From: Lineus longissimus
Taxonomy: Eukaryota > Nemertea > Pilidiophora > Heteronemertea > Lineidae
DNA: 64,000 nucleotides
Assembly: GCF_910592395.1 (NCBI RefSeq)
Contig: NC_088317.1
Location: 14,572,001 to 14,636,000 of the forward strand
Direction: 5' to 3'
Below are positions 21,582 through 34,200 of the stretch, piece after piece (positions within the stretch are counted from its first letter, which is position 1; each line of letters begins with the position of its first letter). A program made the position numbers and the translations under genes. The notes below the pieces were generated by a model, which saw nothing but the letters and a program-made list of their open reading frames with translations, did not search any database and had not been told where the DNA came from.

Positions 21582-22589
21582 TTACACTGAATTAAACACC
21601 TCGAGATATCTATAGACTTCCTCACTCCTTTCTTCATCAATTTTTCTGACATCAGAAGCTACAGGTAAAATAAAATCTCCATTCCCTGTCATTAAAATTG
21701 CTTCATCTTTACTTTTCTTATTACTGAGAGAGGTGGGACTTTGGAATATAACATTAATTTTCTCATAAAATTTCTTTACACGGGCGATTATTCCTTCTGA
21801 TGGGAAACAGAGAATTTCGAATAAGCTAACATCGTTTATCATGCCATTGTGATGAAAGAAAACCAAAAACATATTTCTAAGTTTATAGAGGGCGCTGTGC
21901 ATTTTACCAACCCCCGATGTATAATATGCTGTACGCGTCAACTTCGCCTGCCACTTGGCTGATTTCCCCTTCCCCTTGTGGTAAATCGTAACGGTTACAC
22001 AAACAGTATATCTCTTGTTAACGGCAATTAGTCTTCCGTCTAAAGTGATGAAAATAAATGGAGTCTTTAACTCTGGAAAGGCAGATCCATTTGAAAGCAT
22101 TCCTGTACCATTACTCCATGTTAACGTGTACAACGTCGATGATAATGTTAGTTTCGAAAGAAAACACCTAATAATTATGCAATTATGAAAACAGTAAGGA
22201 TCAATGTGTGCTTTACAACGGAAACATGGATTGCCTTTCGAAATTATAATTTGGCCGAATAGATTTCCGCCTAATGCGAAGAGAAACTTGTAAGCATAGA
22301 CCTTGGGGTGGCCCCTCGGACCAACATGGGCCAGAAGTAACAATTTCATGTCATATAGCACGTTAAAAATTCCGACATGTTCACTTAAAGCTGAAGTATT
22401 TTTCACAAGAAGATAGTCCCCTGTTTCCACTAATCTGTTGTAAACAAGTATGGATTTCAGTGTTACTCCCGACTCGTCATGAAATTTGTGAATAAATACA
22501 ATAGAACTCGTCTCATGGTCGTATAAATACGAAAACTTAGTGCCGAACTCCAATATGGCGGAAGCTGGTGGTTTAAACAATATTTTCAT
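21582..22589 (-). CDS. Gene A, U3 copy: last coding exon, 335 residues
   Basis: Open from ATG (22589) to TAA. About ten residue differences from U1, including Leu-Tyr-Asp for Ile-Tyr-Glu near residue 80, Phe for Tyr inside the CxxC pair, and N-K-R-Y-T-V for N-R-R-Y-T-G near 191-196. The cysteine/histidine motif is kept. The 3' splice-site motif at 22626-22627 (minus) is identical to U1, and the 12 codons before the ATG stay open. Confidence 0.7.
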   Translation of the reverse strand: MKILFKPPASAILEFGTKFSYLYDHETSSIVFIHKFHDESGVTLKSILVYNRLVETGDYLLVKNTSALSEHVGIFNVLYDMKLLLLAHVGPRGHPKVYAYKFLFALGGNLFGQIIISKGNPCFRCKAHIDPYCFHNCIIIRCFLSKLTLSSTLYTLTWSNGTGMLSNGSAFPELKTPFIFITLDGRLIAVNKRYTVCVTVTIYHKGKGKSAKWQAKLTRTAYYTSGVGKMHSALYKLRNMFLVFFHHNGMINDVSLFEILCFPSEGIIARVKKFYEKINVIFQSPTSLSNKKSKDEAILMTGNGDFILPVASDVRKIDEERSEEVYRYLEVFNSV

Positions 22590-22900
22590 AGAGCGTCTGT
22601 AGCTAATGTTTTTCGGTCTTGAATCCTAAAAAAGGAACATACTGGCAATGTCACGCACACTCAGTTTACTCGAATATACTTAGTACTTGTCTTGTGGGTG
22701 CCACTGAGCCTGTTAAACGCGAAGCTGGAAGTAATACGGTAGTAGCCTACATAAAACAGAACGGCAAGATATCTAGTAGACCTGGCTCAAAGCATTCCAC
22801 CAGCAGTCATTATAATCGCCCAGGCCCCAAAAGCCGTATATGTCTCTTTAGTAGCATGTATTTTTGAACTCGATCGACAAGTAGGGGAACCAGCCAGTGA

Positions 22901-22970
22901 CTCGGCCGGGAGTCGAAGCCACGAGTTCAAACATGCTGTCGACACGTACCACTGCACCACTGGGGCTCAG
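22901..22970 (-). mobile_element. tRNA-derived SINE head (U3 copy, best preserved)
   Basis: On the minus strand TGGTGCAGTGGTACG (A box) and GGCTTCGACTCCC (B box) both match pol III consensus, the latter better than in other units. The A box is closest to glycine-type tRNAs. The SINE's 3' end could not be located, since every copy in the window sits at the same homologous site. Confidence 0.55.
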
Positions 22971-23239
22971 TTTTGTTGTAACTTCACTTAGCAAGGAGTA
23001 TTTTGTCGCGATCCCCCCTCCCCCATCGAGTTTATACTGACTTTGTAGGCCCACGCCGTTCGTCAAATATTTAAAATGGAAATTGAATTGCGTAAATACG
23101 TACAGTGTACTTGATATAGTTTTTAACATTGCCGTTTACAAATGCTGCAAATACCAAATTTCAGCAAACTCGTATGCATCATAACAGTTACTGCTCTTTA
23201 CGACATTGTGTATCGGCGTAGTCTTCTAATGGTTAGTAC

Positions 23240-23479
23240 CTGAAGTTGATGCATCTGATATCCCATCGTGGTCTTCACCTCCTCCTTCTCCATACACGTT
23301 CCCTTCTTTGAGCTGATTTGACAGATCATTTTTCCGTATCTTGGCAGTGAGTTCACGGTCGCACAACTGATCGTCATCAAACAGAGGAAAAAACACTCGA
23401 AAAACGAATCCTGGTTATTATTTTGAAACAGTGGTTCAACTATTTCTCTGTTAATAATTAACCTTTTAAAATGGAAATC
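23240..23479 (-). CDS. Gene A, U3 copy: PAN/apple-like exon
   Basis: Cysteine pattern preserved; Thr replaces Lys in the C-L-M-K segment. The donor reads CAG|GTACTA, still GT. Upstream of the exon a one-base change shifts the frame relative to U1 and U2, which supports an exon border near GAT (23479) over a longer exon. Confidence 0.4.
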
Positions 23480-23521
23480 CTTAATTTGTTTCATTATTCT
23501 ATTTTTCATTGAGGTTCTCAA

Positions 23522-26500
23522 ACTTTATTTGAAAACGTAAACTAAAGTTGAGGTACAAAGTATTGTAACTGCTTAATTTCAGACTTTTCACAGAACTACT
23601 CACATTGTCCTTACCACTTCCTCTGCAACTATTGTGAAACATAGGACTTGTCCTGAGTGTTGCTGTCGGGATTTGAAACCATTTGGTGACCATAGATAAG
23701 CGCTGCTGAATTTCATGAAATATGTATCCGTCATATCTCTCTGCTAGACAAACATTGCGCCAAATAGGAAACAATTTCAATTTCAGTTTCAATTTATTCT
23801 GTATTGATGCCATATGGTTATTACAGAGGTGAATAAGCAAGATAAACAATCGACAGTATGAAATGTATGCAGAGATAATAGGAGATACATGTTTTAAACA
23901 TGATACACCCAAGTGCATATACCAACTTAGAATCACACGCTATATCACCGAATGTCCAATCGTATTTAGTGTAAGATAAGGTTTGGAGTAGCTACGTCCC
24001 TGAGTGCATGCAATTGTGGCAACGCATGTCGTAGTGTTTAGTCATAACATGAGACACTACACTCGCACTCGTGGAAATTTATGCAACAGCGTCGTGTTAT
24101 TTCATATTGAATGGATAACCAGCCTACTCTTGTAACAGGCCAAGTTGCTGTAAATTAAGAAGCACTGCTAATACTGGATCCACTCACCAATAAGATGCTA
24201 TGCCCAACAATACCCGATTTCTACTACCGCCTCGATGGGTCGAGCCTAAACAACCGGGAATAATAGTAGGCCTTTCGCAGCCATAAAAGTGGTGGGATAG
24301 CTTGTTTTCATTTCTTCCAATTGGTCTTTAATTGTAATAAGAAACGTTCTGCTATAGAGTCATGACCATTCATGACGATTACGTTGTTTACTCTTGAATA
24401 GATATCCCACCCCAATAGGGTATTGCCGGGCTTGGGATCTTATTGGCGAGTGGATCCAGTAGAATCTAATAAGCGAATTAAAATTGTAAAAGTAGGCTGT
24501 CGGTTTTGACTTGACGAGGCATTTTTTATAACATCGATCTAGTACCTTAGAAATCCGTAAGGGCGCGTTACCAATAACTCTTCTAAAATGAAGGTAAAAT
24601 ATGTATCACATGATCGTAAATTTTTAAAAGATGAAAGTATGTATATAAATGATGCGCAAACATAGACCAACGGAAGAGCAAGAGTATTCTTGAACCTTAT
24701 AGCATTGACTATTTGGGTCATCGAAACTTCTTTGATTTATCAATGCTAGCTTATCCCAGTCTTAGGTTTTTACCGGGTCAAACAAAACTCCTCATATTTA
24801 AAAGAGGGTCCGATCCGTGAGGGAGCCCCTCTTCAAGGTGCGTGATCACACTAAGTCCTATTTAGCCTGGGGATCACTATCCTAAAATTATCAAGTTGAG
24901 AACCAAATCTCCACTTTCGTTTGCCCATTTCTGCAGGATCTCAATGAATTTTGCACAACTGAATGTCGGTCGTTTTTCTCATCGGTGAAAACATCTTTTT
25001 ATGCTGCAAATTTGGCCAAGTCGAAAGGCAATGGCTATTCTTTGACCTCATGTCCAAATACTTATACACTATCAAGTGGTTTACTCAATAGGGATCAGCA
25101 CATTTAATCATAGTAGCCATAAAGACGAGACAAGAAAAAGAGCTAATCTCGTCACTGTGCAACGCTGCACTGTGACAAACGAGTACTTCCTCGAGCCGCG
25201 ACAAGTGGCATGTCATCAGGTCGCTACACGCAGGCCTGAGTTGGAATATGCAAAACCATGCGATTATAAAAAAATCAAGATAGAAATTGTTGTATCTGGT
25301 ATCAAACAAATAAAGGGAAGCATCGGTCTACATGTTAGACGAAATTAAATGCAAAGCCATTTAGCAAATGTCGAGACAGTTAGAAAATATTGCATCAATT
25401 GTTCAACCTGAATTGTTCGCAAATTAACGGGGAATTCGCAATTGTTTCATCAAAAATGTTTTGACTAACGTATAGAGATTTAAACTAGCTACCAGATCTA
25501 GATGCACCTCATTTTATCTCGATCATGTGATACAATTTTAAAGGTCCTCGTCCACTTTTTTTTAGGCCTTGTTGCTTTTCCAGCGCAAATCAGATCGGTA
25601 TCGTTGAGGAGAGGCTGACATGGAATTGTCGAGGTGATTTCTCCAGAAATTACATCGGCATTAAAAGGAACACGAATTTGGCAGTTAATAACGGAACACT
25701 CCTGGTCTCCGTCCAGCACTGTAAGTATGACCAGTTAGCATGTAGTTTGTCACATTTGCTAATTTTCCAGTTGAATCGTTAGCCTGGTTCGAAACTTAAA
25801 CACTGCAGCGGATTCGGTGTCAAAGCAAGGTGATATTCATCCGCCTTACAACAACGTCAAGGAGTTCCCTGATAACCCTAAAGCATCGTTTTGAGATGGG
25901 ATTTCGTGCGGCAACCTGCAATTGCTACAGTATCCTGTAACAGTACAATATTCACAAGAATATTGGAAGATTCGCCGTAAAGATTGATATCATAATGTAC
26001 TTGTACATCTGTACGTGAATGAATAATATCCAAAACAGGAGTCCTACTAGACAATTTTCTACCTAGGAACTTCAAACTTCAAATACATGTACCTCTAGAG
26101 AAGTTGACATCCTATATGGCTCTAAAAGAAGAAATGACAACCCCCAGAATTGAGATGTTCACATCGTTTGTTCCTAGGAAGGCGGCAGTGCAGCATGGTA
26201 GCTCTGTTTCTGTGCCTTAACGTTTTGAATGATGCGGGCTTTGGCTAGGCTTTCTCTCGGTCGGTCATCAAGGGACAGTCCACCAATACAGAATTACCGA
26301 ATTGTGACGACTACCGGGCTTGGCAACTGGCCGGAGAGCAGCACTTGGTCACGTCACGACAATTAAAATGTCAAGCGATTAAACCAAACACGCCATAAAC
26401 AACTCGGCAAATTCTTCAGTGCAAACTTGACGATGCATTGTATATCAAAGCGTATAATCAGTCACCATCATACATCCCACCAAGTGCAAAACTGACATAC

Positions 26501-27358
26501 ATGATATAGTAGCCTTCTTATGCACAGGGGAATATTTCATTACCTAATGCACTAAGAAGACATCTCTACCTACTGTCGAAGGAGTGAATGATAGGTGATC
26601 TGTACACAGTCTTGCTTTTATAGTTGAAAGTATGGTTTGATAAAGGATTTTAAAGACCTCTGCGCGCGTTATGATCTCGCAGGCATTTGCCTCATCTGGC
26701 ATAAAAAGCAACACGCTACTCATACCGATCCACCATCGTTGTGCCTTTATCCATCCTAGAAAGGAGGCGACTTTAGGACTGATATTCACCGCCGGCATGC
26801 ACGCTATTGTGTTTACAGAACATTATTAGACCCATTCCCTAGACGATTAGAGACATTCTGTTTAAGTGATCCTGGCCATGGTTCTGCTGAAAAATGTCGA
26901 TAATGATTAGAGGATCCATGTAAACAGACTGTGGTTATTTTTCTGTTAAACAGATATCGATCGAACACTATGAGTGAATGAAAAGAAATCAATATTAGAG
27001 GCATCATCATCTTACATATCTGTACATGTCTGAAGAATTTGTACAAAGTGTGCCAACATAAAGGGTCTTGTCCGGGCCTTTTGCGTAAGGAAGTCTGATG
27101 GTTAAGAAATCTTTAGTCTTGTTTTGTATTTGTCAGTGTTTCTTAGGTCGAAATTTTCGGCTTTTAGAAGAGTCTTAGTTCAGAACTTCTTCAGATTCGT
27201 GAACGCGATAAGACATTCGTTCCAAGACTCTTGCAACATATAAACACTAAAGTTAAATCTTAACTAAGAATCGTACATGAATCTTGAAAAGGGCAGCGAC
27301 TCCTGGCCTAGGGTAACCTTCCTTTAACACTCGATAACCTTCCTTTTACACGACGCAC
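23522..27358. other. Long interval between gene A exon and gene B (U3)
   Basis: No gene recognised. Relative to U1 it has about 1.2 kb more (about 24070-25270), which includes the MITE and a plus-strand open frame at 25076-25348 that recurs in U4 and U6. That frame is overlapped by one on the other strand, so coding is not established. Confidence 0.5.
24174..24459. mobile_element. TA-flanked MITE (U3 copy)
   Basis: 286 bp with inverted ends of about 40 bp beginning CTGGATCCACTC, flanked by TA on both sides (24172-24173, 24460-24461). TIRs with a TA duplication suggest a Tc1/mariner (Stowaway-like) derivative. No coding capacity. Confidence 0.6.
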
Positions 27359-27898
27359 TTTGGTCTTGTGTGTCAATCTGTATAGACTGAAAAGTCTGGG
27401 TTTCGTCTTGGAAAGGACCTTTATCAAGAAACTGTACAGCTGTGAATATAAAGATATCGCGACCGTCCACCAAGATTGCCATAACTTATTTGGATGCGAG
27501 ATTGACGGAAGTTATTATTTTTTCACGCCACGCCCCACACCCGCGATAAGGTATTACAAGAGAGGGTTGCTGCAGCCGGTGGTGTTCTGGCTTTACGATG
27601 GATTTCATGAATTACAGTACACATTTCGAACCGGTCCGTTATCTAACTCACTGCTTGATATTGACCTCTTCTAAAAGGCCTTAATTTTCGAGAAACTCAT
27701 TTACTAAAAGGCCTTAATTTTCGAGGAACGCATTTTCAAAAGCCTAATTATATAAGTAAGTGCAGTGAAAAGATAGGTTCTGGTGGATTTATCATCAAAT
27801 CGCTTATCTACAGGTTTTACGTATACACCAGCAACACGGGTAATCTGGTAGTCTGGTGGTGCCCTCACGTTAAAATCGAAGTCTTCCAACTAGTTTGA
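27359..27898 (+). pseudogene. Gene B, U3 copy: 3' half only
   Basis: The 5' half is replaced by upstream sequence at a deletion join shared with U6. The frame then runs to a stop within CTCTTCTAAAAG (about 27672), caused by a 2-bp loss at the start of the 11-residue repeat. The remaining frame to TGA (27896-27898) is otherwise conserved. No promoter or start codon can be assigned. Confidence 0.7.
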
Positions 27899-29070
27899 AT
27901 CCACATTCAATCGGCCAATGGCAAAATGTCATTGTGATGAATGATCGAAAGGGACTCTGGCTGATGGGAATATTATATCTTGTTTTGGAGGAGGTATTTT
28001 GCACCTAAATCCTTACGTCATTAAAATTGCCGGATATTTATCAAAATATCAGCGATGTGCTGAAAACACTCCAACCTACAGCTAGTCTACTCCTGGCGCT
28101 CATTTAGACACACTATTAAAGTGGCCCGTCTTTTTCGCTGGCTTTGAAACATCGAGTTTAGACGAGAAAAGTTATCTTCTGAGTAACATTTGGTGGGAAA
28201 TGCCACGTTTGATGGTCAACTGTACCCACGATCATAAAAAAACAGTAGTATATGACTTCAAGCCCCCTTAAATGTCATTTCGTGGTTTCAAACTGCATAT
28301 TATGCGACTACGTTTCGTTGAACTATACGTACATAACGGACGTGGATGAACGATGCCAACGAAAAATCTCCAGTCATTCGAAGTTCACTCGAAATTACAT
28401 TGTATCTCATATATCTTTTATTGGCCGAAACTTTGCAAGTTTTAACGGGATTTTTCCTCGTATATTGATACCGTGTAGTGGGTTGATGCATCGATTAGAA
28501 TCTGTAAATAAATGTATGAAAGTGATTTTCGGAAGGGAAAAACGCCTCAGCCAGATTTTACATAGACGCACTGATTTGGCGTACTGTCATGGTAAATGTT
28601 ATGTCAATACGCACTTGCTGGTGTCTCTGTCGTCATTTTTACTCTTTCGATTATCAGATCATGTTTTAGTAGTGCTTCCTTAACATATACCCGCTAAAGA
28701 TGGACACCCTCTTTTCTAAGGACGTTGGTTTGGCCCAGAAGCGGTATTTCTGATCAATTTCACCTTTGTTATCATGACGCCTCTTTATTAATGACATCCA
28801 TTTTTTAGTAACAATGGTGTTTTAATAGAGAGGTATAATTGTATTTGTTAGCACGTGATCCAAATACACTTGTGGGGCGAAAAAAGGAGAGTTATATTGC
28901 ACCGCCATATAGCAATGGTGGCGTGGCGTTACGTGTATGTCAAGACGAGATTGTTTTGAAAGTACATGTAGTAAATGTTTTCGAAGAGATATAAATATTT
29001 TTTCGTTGTTTTCTATGATAGGCCTTAAAAAGAGGCAGGAAAGGATTTTGAGTTTGTAAAAAAGCTCACA
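27899..29070. other. 3' interval of U3
   Basis: Just after gene B a plus-strand frame different from the gene B frame reads VIVMNDRKGLWLMGIL, a strand-like motif present in U3 to U6. Further on lies the conserved frame (28252-28683, lengthened by a local deletion near 28490). Confidence 0.4.
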
Positions 29071-29340
29071 GAGGGTTTTTATTTCCCTAAAAAAACTCAA
29101 CGGGGTACATATATAATTAGATGTTGGCTGAAAAAACCCTTAAAGTTCTTTCAAGACCTAAAACGTTTTTTTCTCGAGAGTATGTTGTTTCTCGGCTGGT
29201 AGCTTGAATTCAAAGAAACAATGAGCGAAACTTAAAAGATTGTTAAACTAGATGTATGCTTCAAATGATTATAATGCTGTACGTTTGTGACAATTGGGAC
29301 GAAGGTAAAATGGTAATACACCATTGGATAATCCATACAT

Positions 29341-30348
29341 TTACACTGAATTAAACACCTCGAGATATCTATAGACTTCCTCACTCCTTTCTTCATCAAT
29401 TTTTCTGACATCAGAAGCTGCAGGTAAAATGAAATATCCATTCCCTGTCATTAAAATTGCTTCATGTTCACTTTTCTTATTACTGAGGGAGATGGGACTT
29501 TGGAATATAACATTAATTTTCTCATAAAATTTATTTACACGCGCGATTATTCCTTCTGATGGGAAACAGAGAATTTGGAATAAGCTAACATCTTTCATCA
29601 TGCCATTGTGATGAAAGAAAACCAAAAACCTATTTCTTAGTTTATAGAGGGCGCTGTGCATTTTACCAACCCCCGATGAATAAGATGTTTTTTGCGTCAA
29701 CTTCGCCTGCCACTTGGCTGATTTCCCCTTCCCCTTGTGGTAAATCGTAACGGTTACACCACCAGTATATCTCTTTTTAACGCCAAATATTATACCGTCT
29801 AAAGTGATGAAAATAAATGGACTCATTAGCTCTGGAAAGGCGGATCCATTTGAAAGCATTCCTGTACCATTACTCCATGTTAACGTGTACAACGTGAATG
29901 ATAATGTTAGTTTCGAAAGAACACACCTAATAATTATGCCATTATGAAAACAGCAAGGATCAATGTGTGCTTTACAGCGGTAACATCGATTGCCTTTCGA
30001 AATTATAATTTGGCCGAATAGATTTCCGCTTAATGCGAAGAGAAACTTGTAAGCATAGACCTTGGGGTGGCCCCTCGGACCAACATGGGCTAGAAGTAAC
30101 AATTTCATGTCATAAATCTCCTTAAAAAGTGCGACATGTTCACTTAAAGCTGAAGTATTTTTCACAAGAAGATAGTCCCCTGTTTCCACTAATCTGTTGT
30201 AAACAAGTATGGATTTCAGTGTTACTCCCGACTCGTCATGAAATTTGTGAATAAATACAATAGAACTCGTCTCATGGTCGTATAAATACGAAAACTTAGT
30301 GCCGAACTCCAATATGGCGGAAGCTGGTGGTTTAAACAATATTTTCAT
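29341..30348 (-). CDS. Gene A, U4 copy: last coding exon, 335 residues, second sequence type
   Basis: Open from ATG to TAA with the block set ALFKEIYD (residues 73-80), ALSGNLF, TLSFTLYTL and KTSYSS shared with U2. Private changes cluster around residues 175-195 (LMSPFIF, IIFGVKKRY). The C-x2-C-x7-C-x-H motif is preserved, preceded by Arg in place of Pro. The acceptor before the ATG has one extra G in its tract but keeps AG. Confidence 0.7.
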   Translation of the reverse strand: MKILFKPPASAILEFGTKFSYLYDHETSSIVFIHKFHDESGVTLKSILVYNRLVETGDYLLVKNTSALSEHVALFKEIYDMKLLLLAHVGPRGHPKVYAYKFLFALSGNLFGQIIISKGNRCYRCKAHIDPCCFHNGIIIRCVLSKLTLSFTLYTLTWSNGTGMLSNGSAFPELMSPFIFITLDGIIFGVKKRYTGGVTVTIYHKGKGKSAKWQAKLTQKTSYSSGVGKMHSALYKLRNRFLVFFHHNGMMKDVSLFQILCFPSEGIIARVNKFYEKINVIFQSPISLSNKKSEHEAILMTGNGYFILPAASDVRKIDEERSEEVYRYLEVFNSV

Positions 30349-30650
30349 AGAGCGTCTGTAGCTAATGTTTTTCGGTCTTGAATCCTAAAAAGGGAACAGA
30401 CTGGCAATGTCACGCACACTCAGGTTACTCGAATATACTTAGTACTTGTTGGGTGCCACTGAGCCTGTTGACCGCGAAGCTGGACTTAATACGGTAGGAC
30501 ATAAAACAGAACGCAAGATATCTAGTAGACCTGGCTCAAAGCATTCCACCAGCAGTCATTATAATCGTCCAGGCCCCAAAAGCCGTATATGTTTCTTTAG
30601 TAGCATGTATCTTTGAACTCGATCGACAAGTAGGGGAACCAGCCAGTGAC

Positions 30651-30719
30651 TCGGCCGGAAGTCGAAGCCACGAGTTAAAACATGCTGTCGACACGTACCA
30701 CTGCACCACTGGGGCTCAG
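30651..30719 (-). mobile_element. tRNA-derived SINE head (U4 copy)
   Basis: A box intact, B box with the GGCTTCGACTTCC variant. Inside the candidate gene A intron. Confidence 0.45.
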
Positions 30720-31001
30720 TTTTGTTGTAACTTCACTTAGCACGGAGTATTTTGTCCCGATCCCCCCTCCCCCATCGAGTTTATACTGACTTTGAAGGCC
30801 TACGCCGTTCGTCAAATATTTCAAATGGAAATTGAATTGCGTGAATACGTACAGTGTACTTGATATAGTTTTTAACATAGCCGTTGTGTAGACAAATGTA
30901 CAAATGCTGCAAATACCAAATTTCAGCAAACTCGTATGCATCATAACAGTTACTGCTCTTTACGACATTGTGTATCGGCGTAGTCTTCTAATGGTTGTTA
31001 C

Positions 31002-31241
31002 CTGAATTTGATGCATCTGATATCCCAACGTGGTCTTCACCTCCTCCTTCTCCATACACGTTCCCTTCTTTGAGCTGATTTGACAGATCATTTTTCCGTA
31101 TCTTGGCAGTGAGTTCACGGTCGCACAACTGATCGTCATCAAACAGAGGAAAAAACACTCGAAGAACGAATCCTGGTTATTATTTTGAAACAGTGGTTCA
31201 ACTATTTCTCTGTTAATGATTAACCTTTTAAAATGGAAATC
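31002..31241 (-). CDS. Gene A, U4 copy: PAN/apple-like exon
   Basis: All PAN-type cysteines are kept. The exon end reads Gln-Ile-Gln in place of Gln-Leu-Gln, with donor CAG|GTAACA. It joins in phase 0 to the exon ending at 29341. Confidence 0.4.
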
Positions 31242-31283
31242 CTTAATTTGTTTCATTATTCTATTTTTCATTGAGGTTCTCAA

Positions 31284-34200
31284 ACGTTATTTGAAAAGGT
31301 AACCTAAAGTTCAGGTACACAGTATTGTAACTGCTCAATTTCAGACTTTTCACAGAACTACACACATTGTCCTTATACCACTTTCTCTGCAACTATTGTG
31401 AAACATAGGACTTGTCCTAAGTGTTGCCGTCGGGATTTGAAACCATTTGGTGACCATAGATAAGCGCTGCTGAATTTCATGAAATATGTATTCGTCATAT
31501 CTCTCTGCTAGACAAACATTGCGCCAAATAGGAAACAATTTCAATTTCAGTTTCAGTTTATTCTGTATTGATACCATGTGGTTATTACAGAGGTGAATAA
31601 GCAAGATAAACAATGTACAGTATGAAATGTATGCAAATAAAAACATATAGATATTATTACAGAGATTAAAGGAGATACATGTCAGCTTTAAACATAATAC
31701 ACCCAAGCGCATATACCAACTTAGAATCACACGCTATATCACCGAATGTCCAATCGTATTTGGTGTAAGATTAGGTTTGGGGTAGCTACGTCCTTGAGTG
31801 CATGCAATTGTGGCAACGCATGTCGTAGTGTTTAGTCATAACATGAGACACTGCACTCGCACTCGTTGAAATTTATGCAACAGCGTCGTGTTATTTCATA
31901 TTGAATGGATAACCCGCCTACTCTAGTAACAGGCCAAGTTGCTGTAAATCAAGAAGCACTGCAAATACTGGATCCACTCACCAATAAGATCCTAAGCCCA
32001 ACAATACCCGATTTCTACTACCGCCACGATGGGTCGAGCCTAAACAACCGGGAATTAAGAAGGCCTTTCGCAGCCATAAAAGTGGTGGGATAGCTTGTTT
32101 TCGTTTCTTCCAATTGGTCTTTAATTGTTATATGAAAAGTTCTGCTTTAGAGTCATGACCATTCATGACGATTACGTTGTTAACTCTTCAATAGATATCC
32201 CACCCCAATAGGGTATTTTTGGGCTTGGGATCTTATTGGCGAGTGGATCCAGTAGAATCTAATAACCAAATTAAAATTGTAAAAGGAGACTGTCGGTTTT
32301 GACTCGACGAGGCATTTTTTATAACATCGATCTAGTACCTAAGAAATCCGTAAGGGGCGCGTTACCAATAACTCTTCTAAAATAAAGGTAAAATATGTAT
32401 CACATGATCGTAAATTTTTAAAAGATGAAAGTATGTATATAAATGATGCGCAAACATAGACCAACGGAAGTGCAAGAGTATTCTTGAACCTTATAGCAGT
32501 GACCATTTGGGTCATCGAAAATCCTTTGATTTGTCAATGCTAGCTTATTCAAGTCATAAGTTTTTACCGGGTCAAACAAAACTCCTCATATTTAAAAGAG
32601 GGTCCGATCCGTGAGGGAGCCCCTCTTCAAGGTGCGTGATCACACTAAGACCTATATAACCTGGGGATCACTATCCTAAGATTATCAACTTGAGAACCAA
32701 ATCTCCCCTATCGTTTGCGCATTTCTGCAGGATCTCAATGAATTGTGCACAACTGAATGTCGGTCGCTTTTCTCATCGGTGAAAACATGTTTAATGCTGC
32801 AAATTTGGCCAAGTCGAAAAGCAATTGCTATTCTTTGACCTCATGTCCAAATACTTATGCACTATCAAGTGGTTTACTCAATAGGGATCAGCACATCTAA
32901 TCATAGTAGCCATAAAGACGAGACAAGAAAAAGAGCTCATCTCGTCACTGTGCACCGCTGCACTGTGACTAACGAGTACTTCCTCGAGCCGCGACAAGTG
33001 GCATGTCATCAAGTCGCCACACGGAGGTCGAGTTGGAATATGTATAACCATGCGATTATAAAAAATCAAGATAGACATTGTTGTATCTGGTATCAAACAA
33101 ATAAAGGGAAGCATCGGGCTACATGTTAGACGAAATTAAATGCAAAGCCATTTAGCAAATGTCGAGACAGTTAGATAATATTGCATCAATTGTTCAACCT
33201 GAATTGTTCGCAACTCAACGGGGAATTCGCAATTGCTTCATCAAAATTGTTTTGACTAACGTATAGAGAATTAAACTGGCTACCAGATCTTGATGCGCCT
33301 AATTTAATCTCGATAATGTGAGACTTTTTTGAAGGTCCTCTTCCCACTTTTTTAGGCCTTGTTGCTTTTCAAGCGCAAATCAGATCGGTGTCGTCGAGGA
33401 GAGGCTGACATGGACTTGTCGAGGTCGTTTCTGTAGAAATTACATCGGCATTAAAAGGAACACGAATTTGGCAGTTAATACGGGAACATCCCTACAAATA
33501 GGCGCTGGTCCAGCACTGTAAGTATGACCAGTTAGCATGTAGTTTGTCACATTTGCTAATTTTCCAGTTGAATCTTTAGCCTGGTTCGAAACTTAAACAC
33601 TGCAGCGGATTCGGTGTCAAAGCAAGGTGATATTCATCCGCTTTACAACTACGTCAAGGAGTTCCCTTATAACCCTAAAGCATCGTTTTGAGATGGGATT
33701 TCGTGTGGCAACCTACTGCAATTACTACAGTATCCTGTAACAGTACAATATTTACAAGAATATTGGAAGATTCACCGTAAAGATTGATATCATAATGTAC
33801 TCGTACATCTGTACGTGAATGAATAATATCCAAAACAGGAGTCCTACTAGACAATTTTCTACCTAGGAACTTCAAACTTCAAATACATGTACCTCTAGAG
33901 AAGTTTACATCCTATATGGCTCTAAAAGAAGAAATGCCAACTCCCAGAATTGTGAGATGTTCACATCGTTTGTTCCTAGAAAGGCGGCAGTGCAGCATGG
34001 CAGCTCTGTTTCTGTGCCTTAACGTTTTTGAATGGTGCGGGCTTTGGCTAGGATTTCTCTCGGTCGGTCATCAAGGGACAGTCCACCAGTACAGAATTAC
34101 CGAATTGTGACGACTACCGGGCTTGGCAAATGGCCGGAGAGCAGCACTTGGTCACGTCACGACAATTAAAATTTCAAGCGATTAAACCAAACACGCCATA

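Larger units (their letters stand above)
21304..29070. repeat. Tandem array unit U3
   Basis: Shortest unit (7.8 kb). No foldback element; the TA-flanked MITE and the 1.2-kb block around it are present. A deletion at about 26471 removes the stretch that carries the overlapping short frames in U1, and another at about 27358 removes the 5' half of gene B. Confidence 0.9.

Noticed and set aside
22901-22975. Functional tRNA gene
   Set aside because: A and B boxes fit, but acceptor and anticodon stems do not form.
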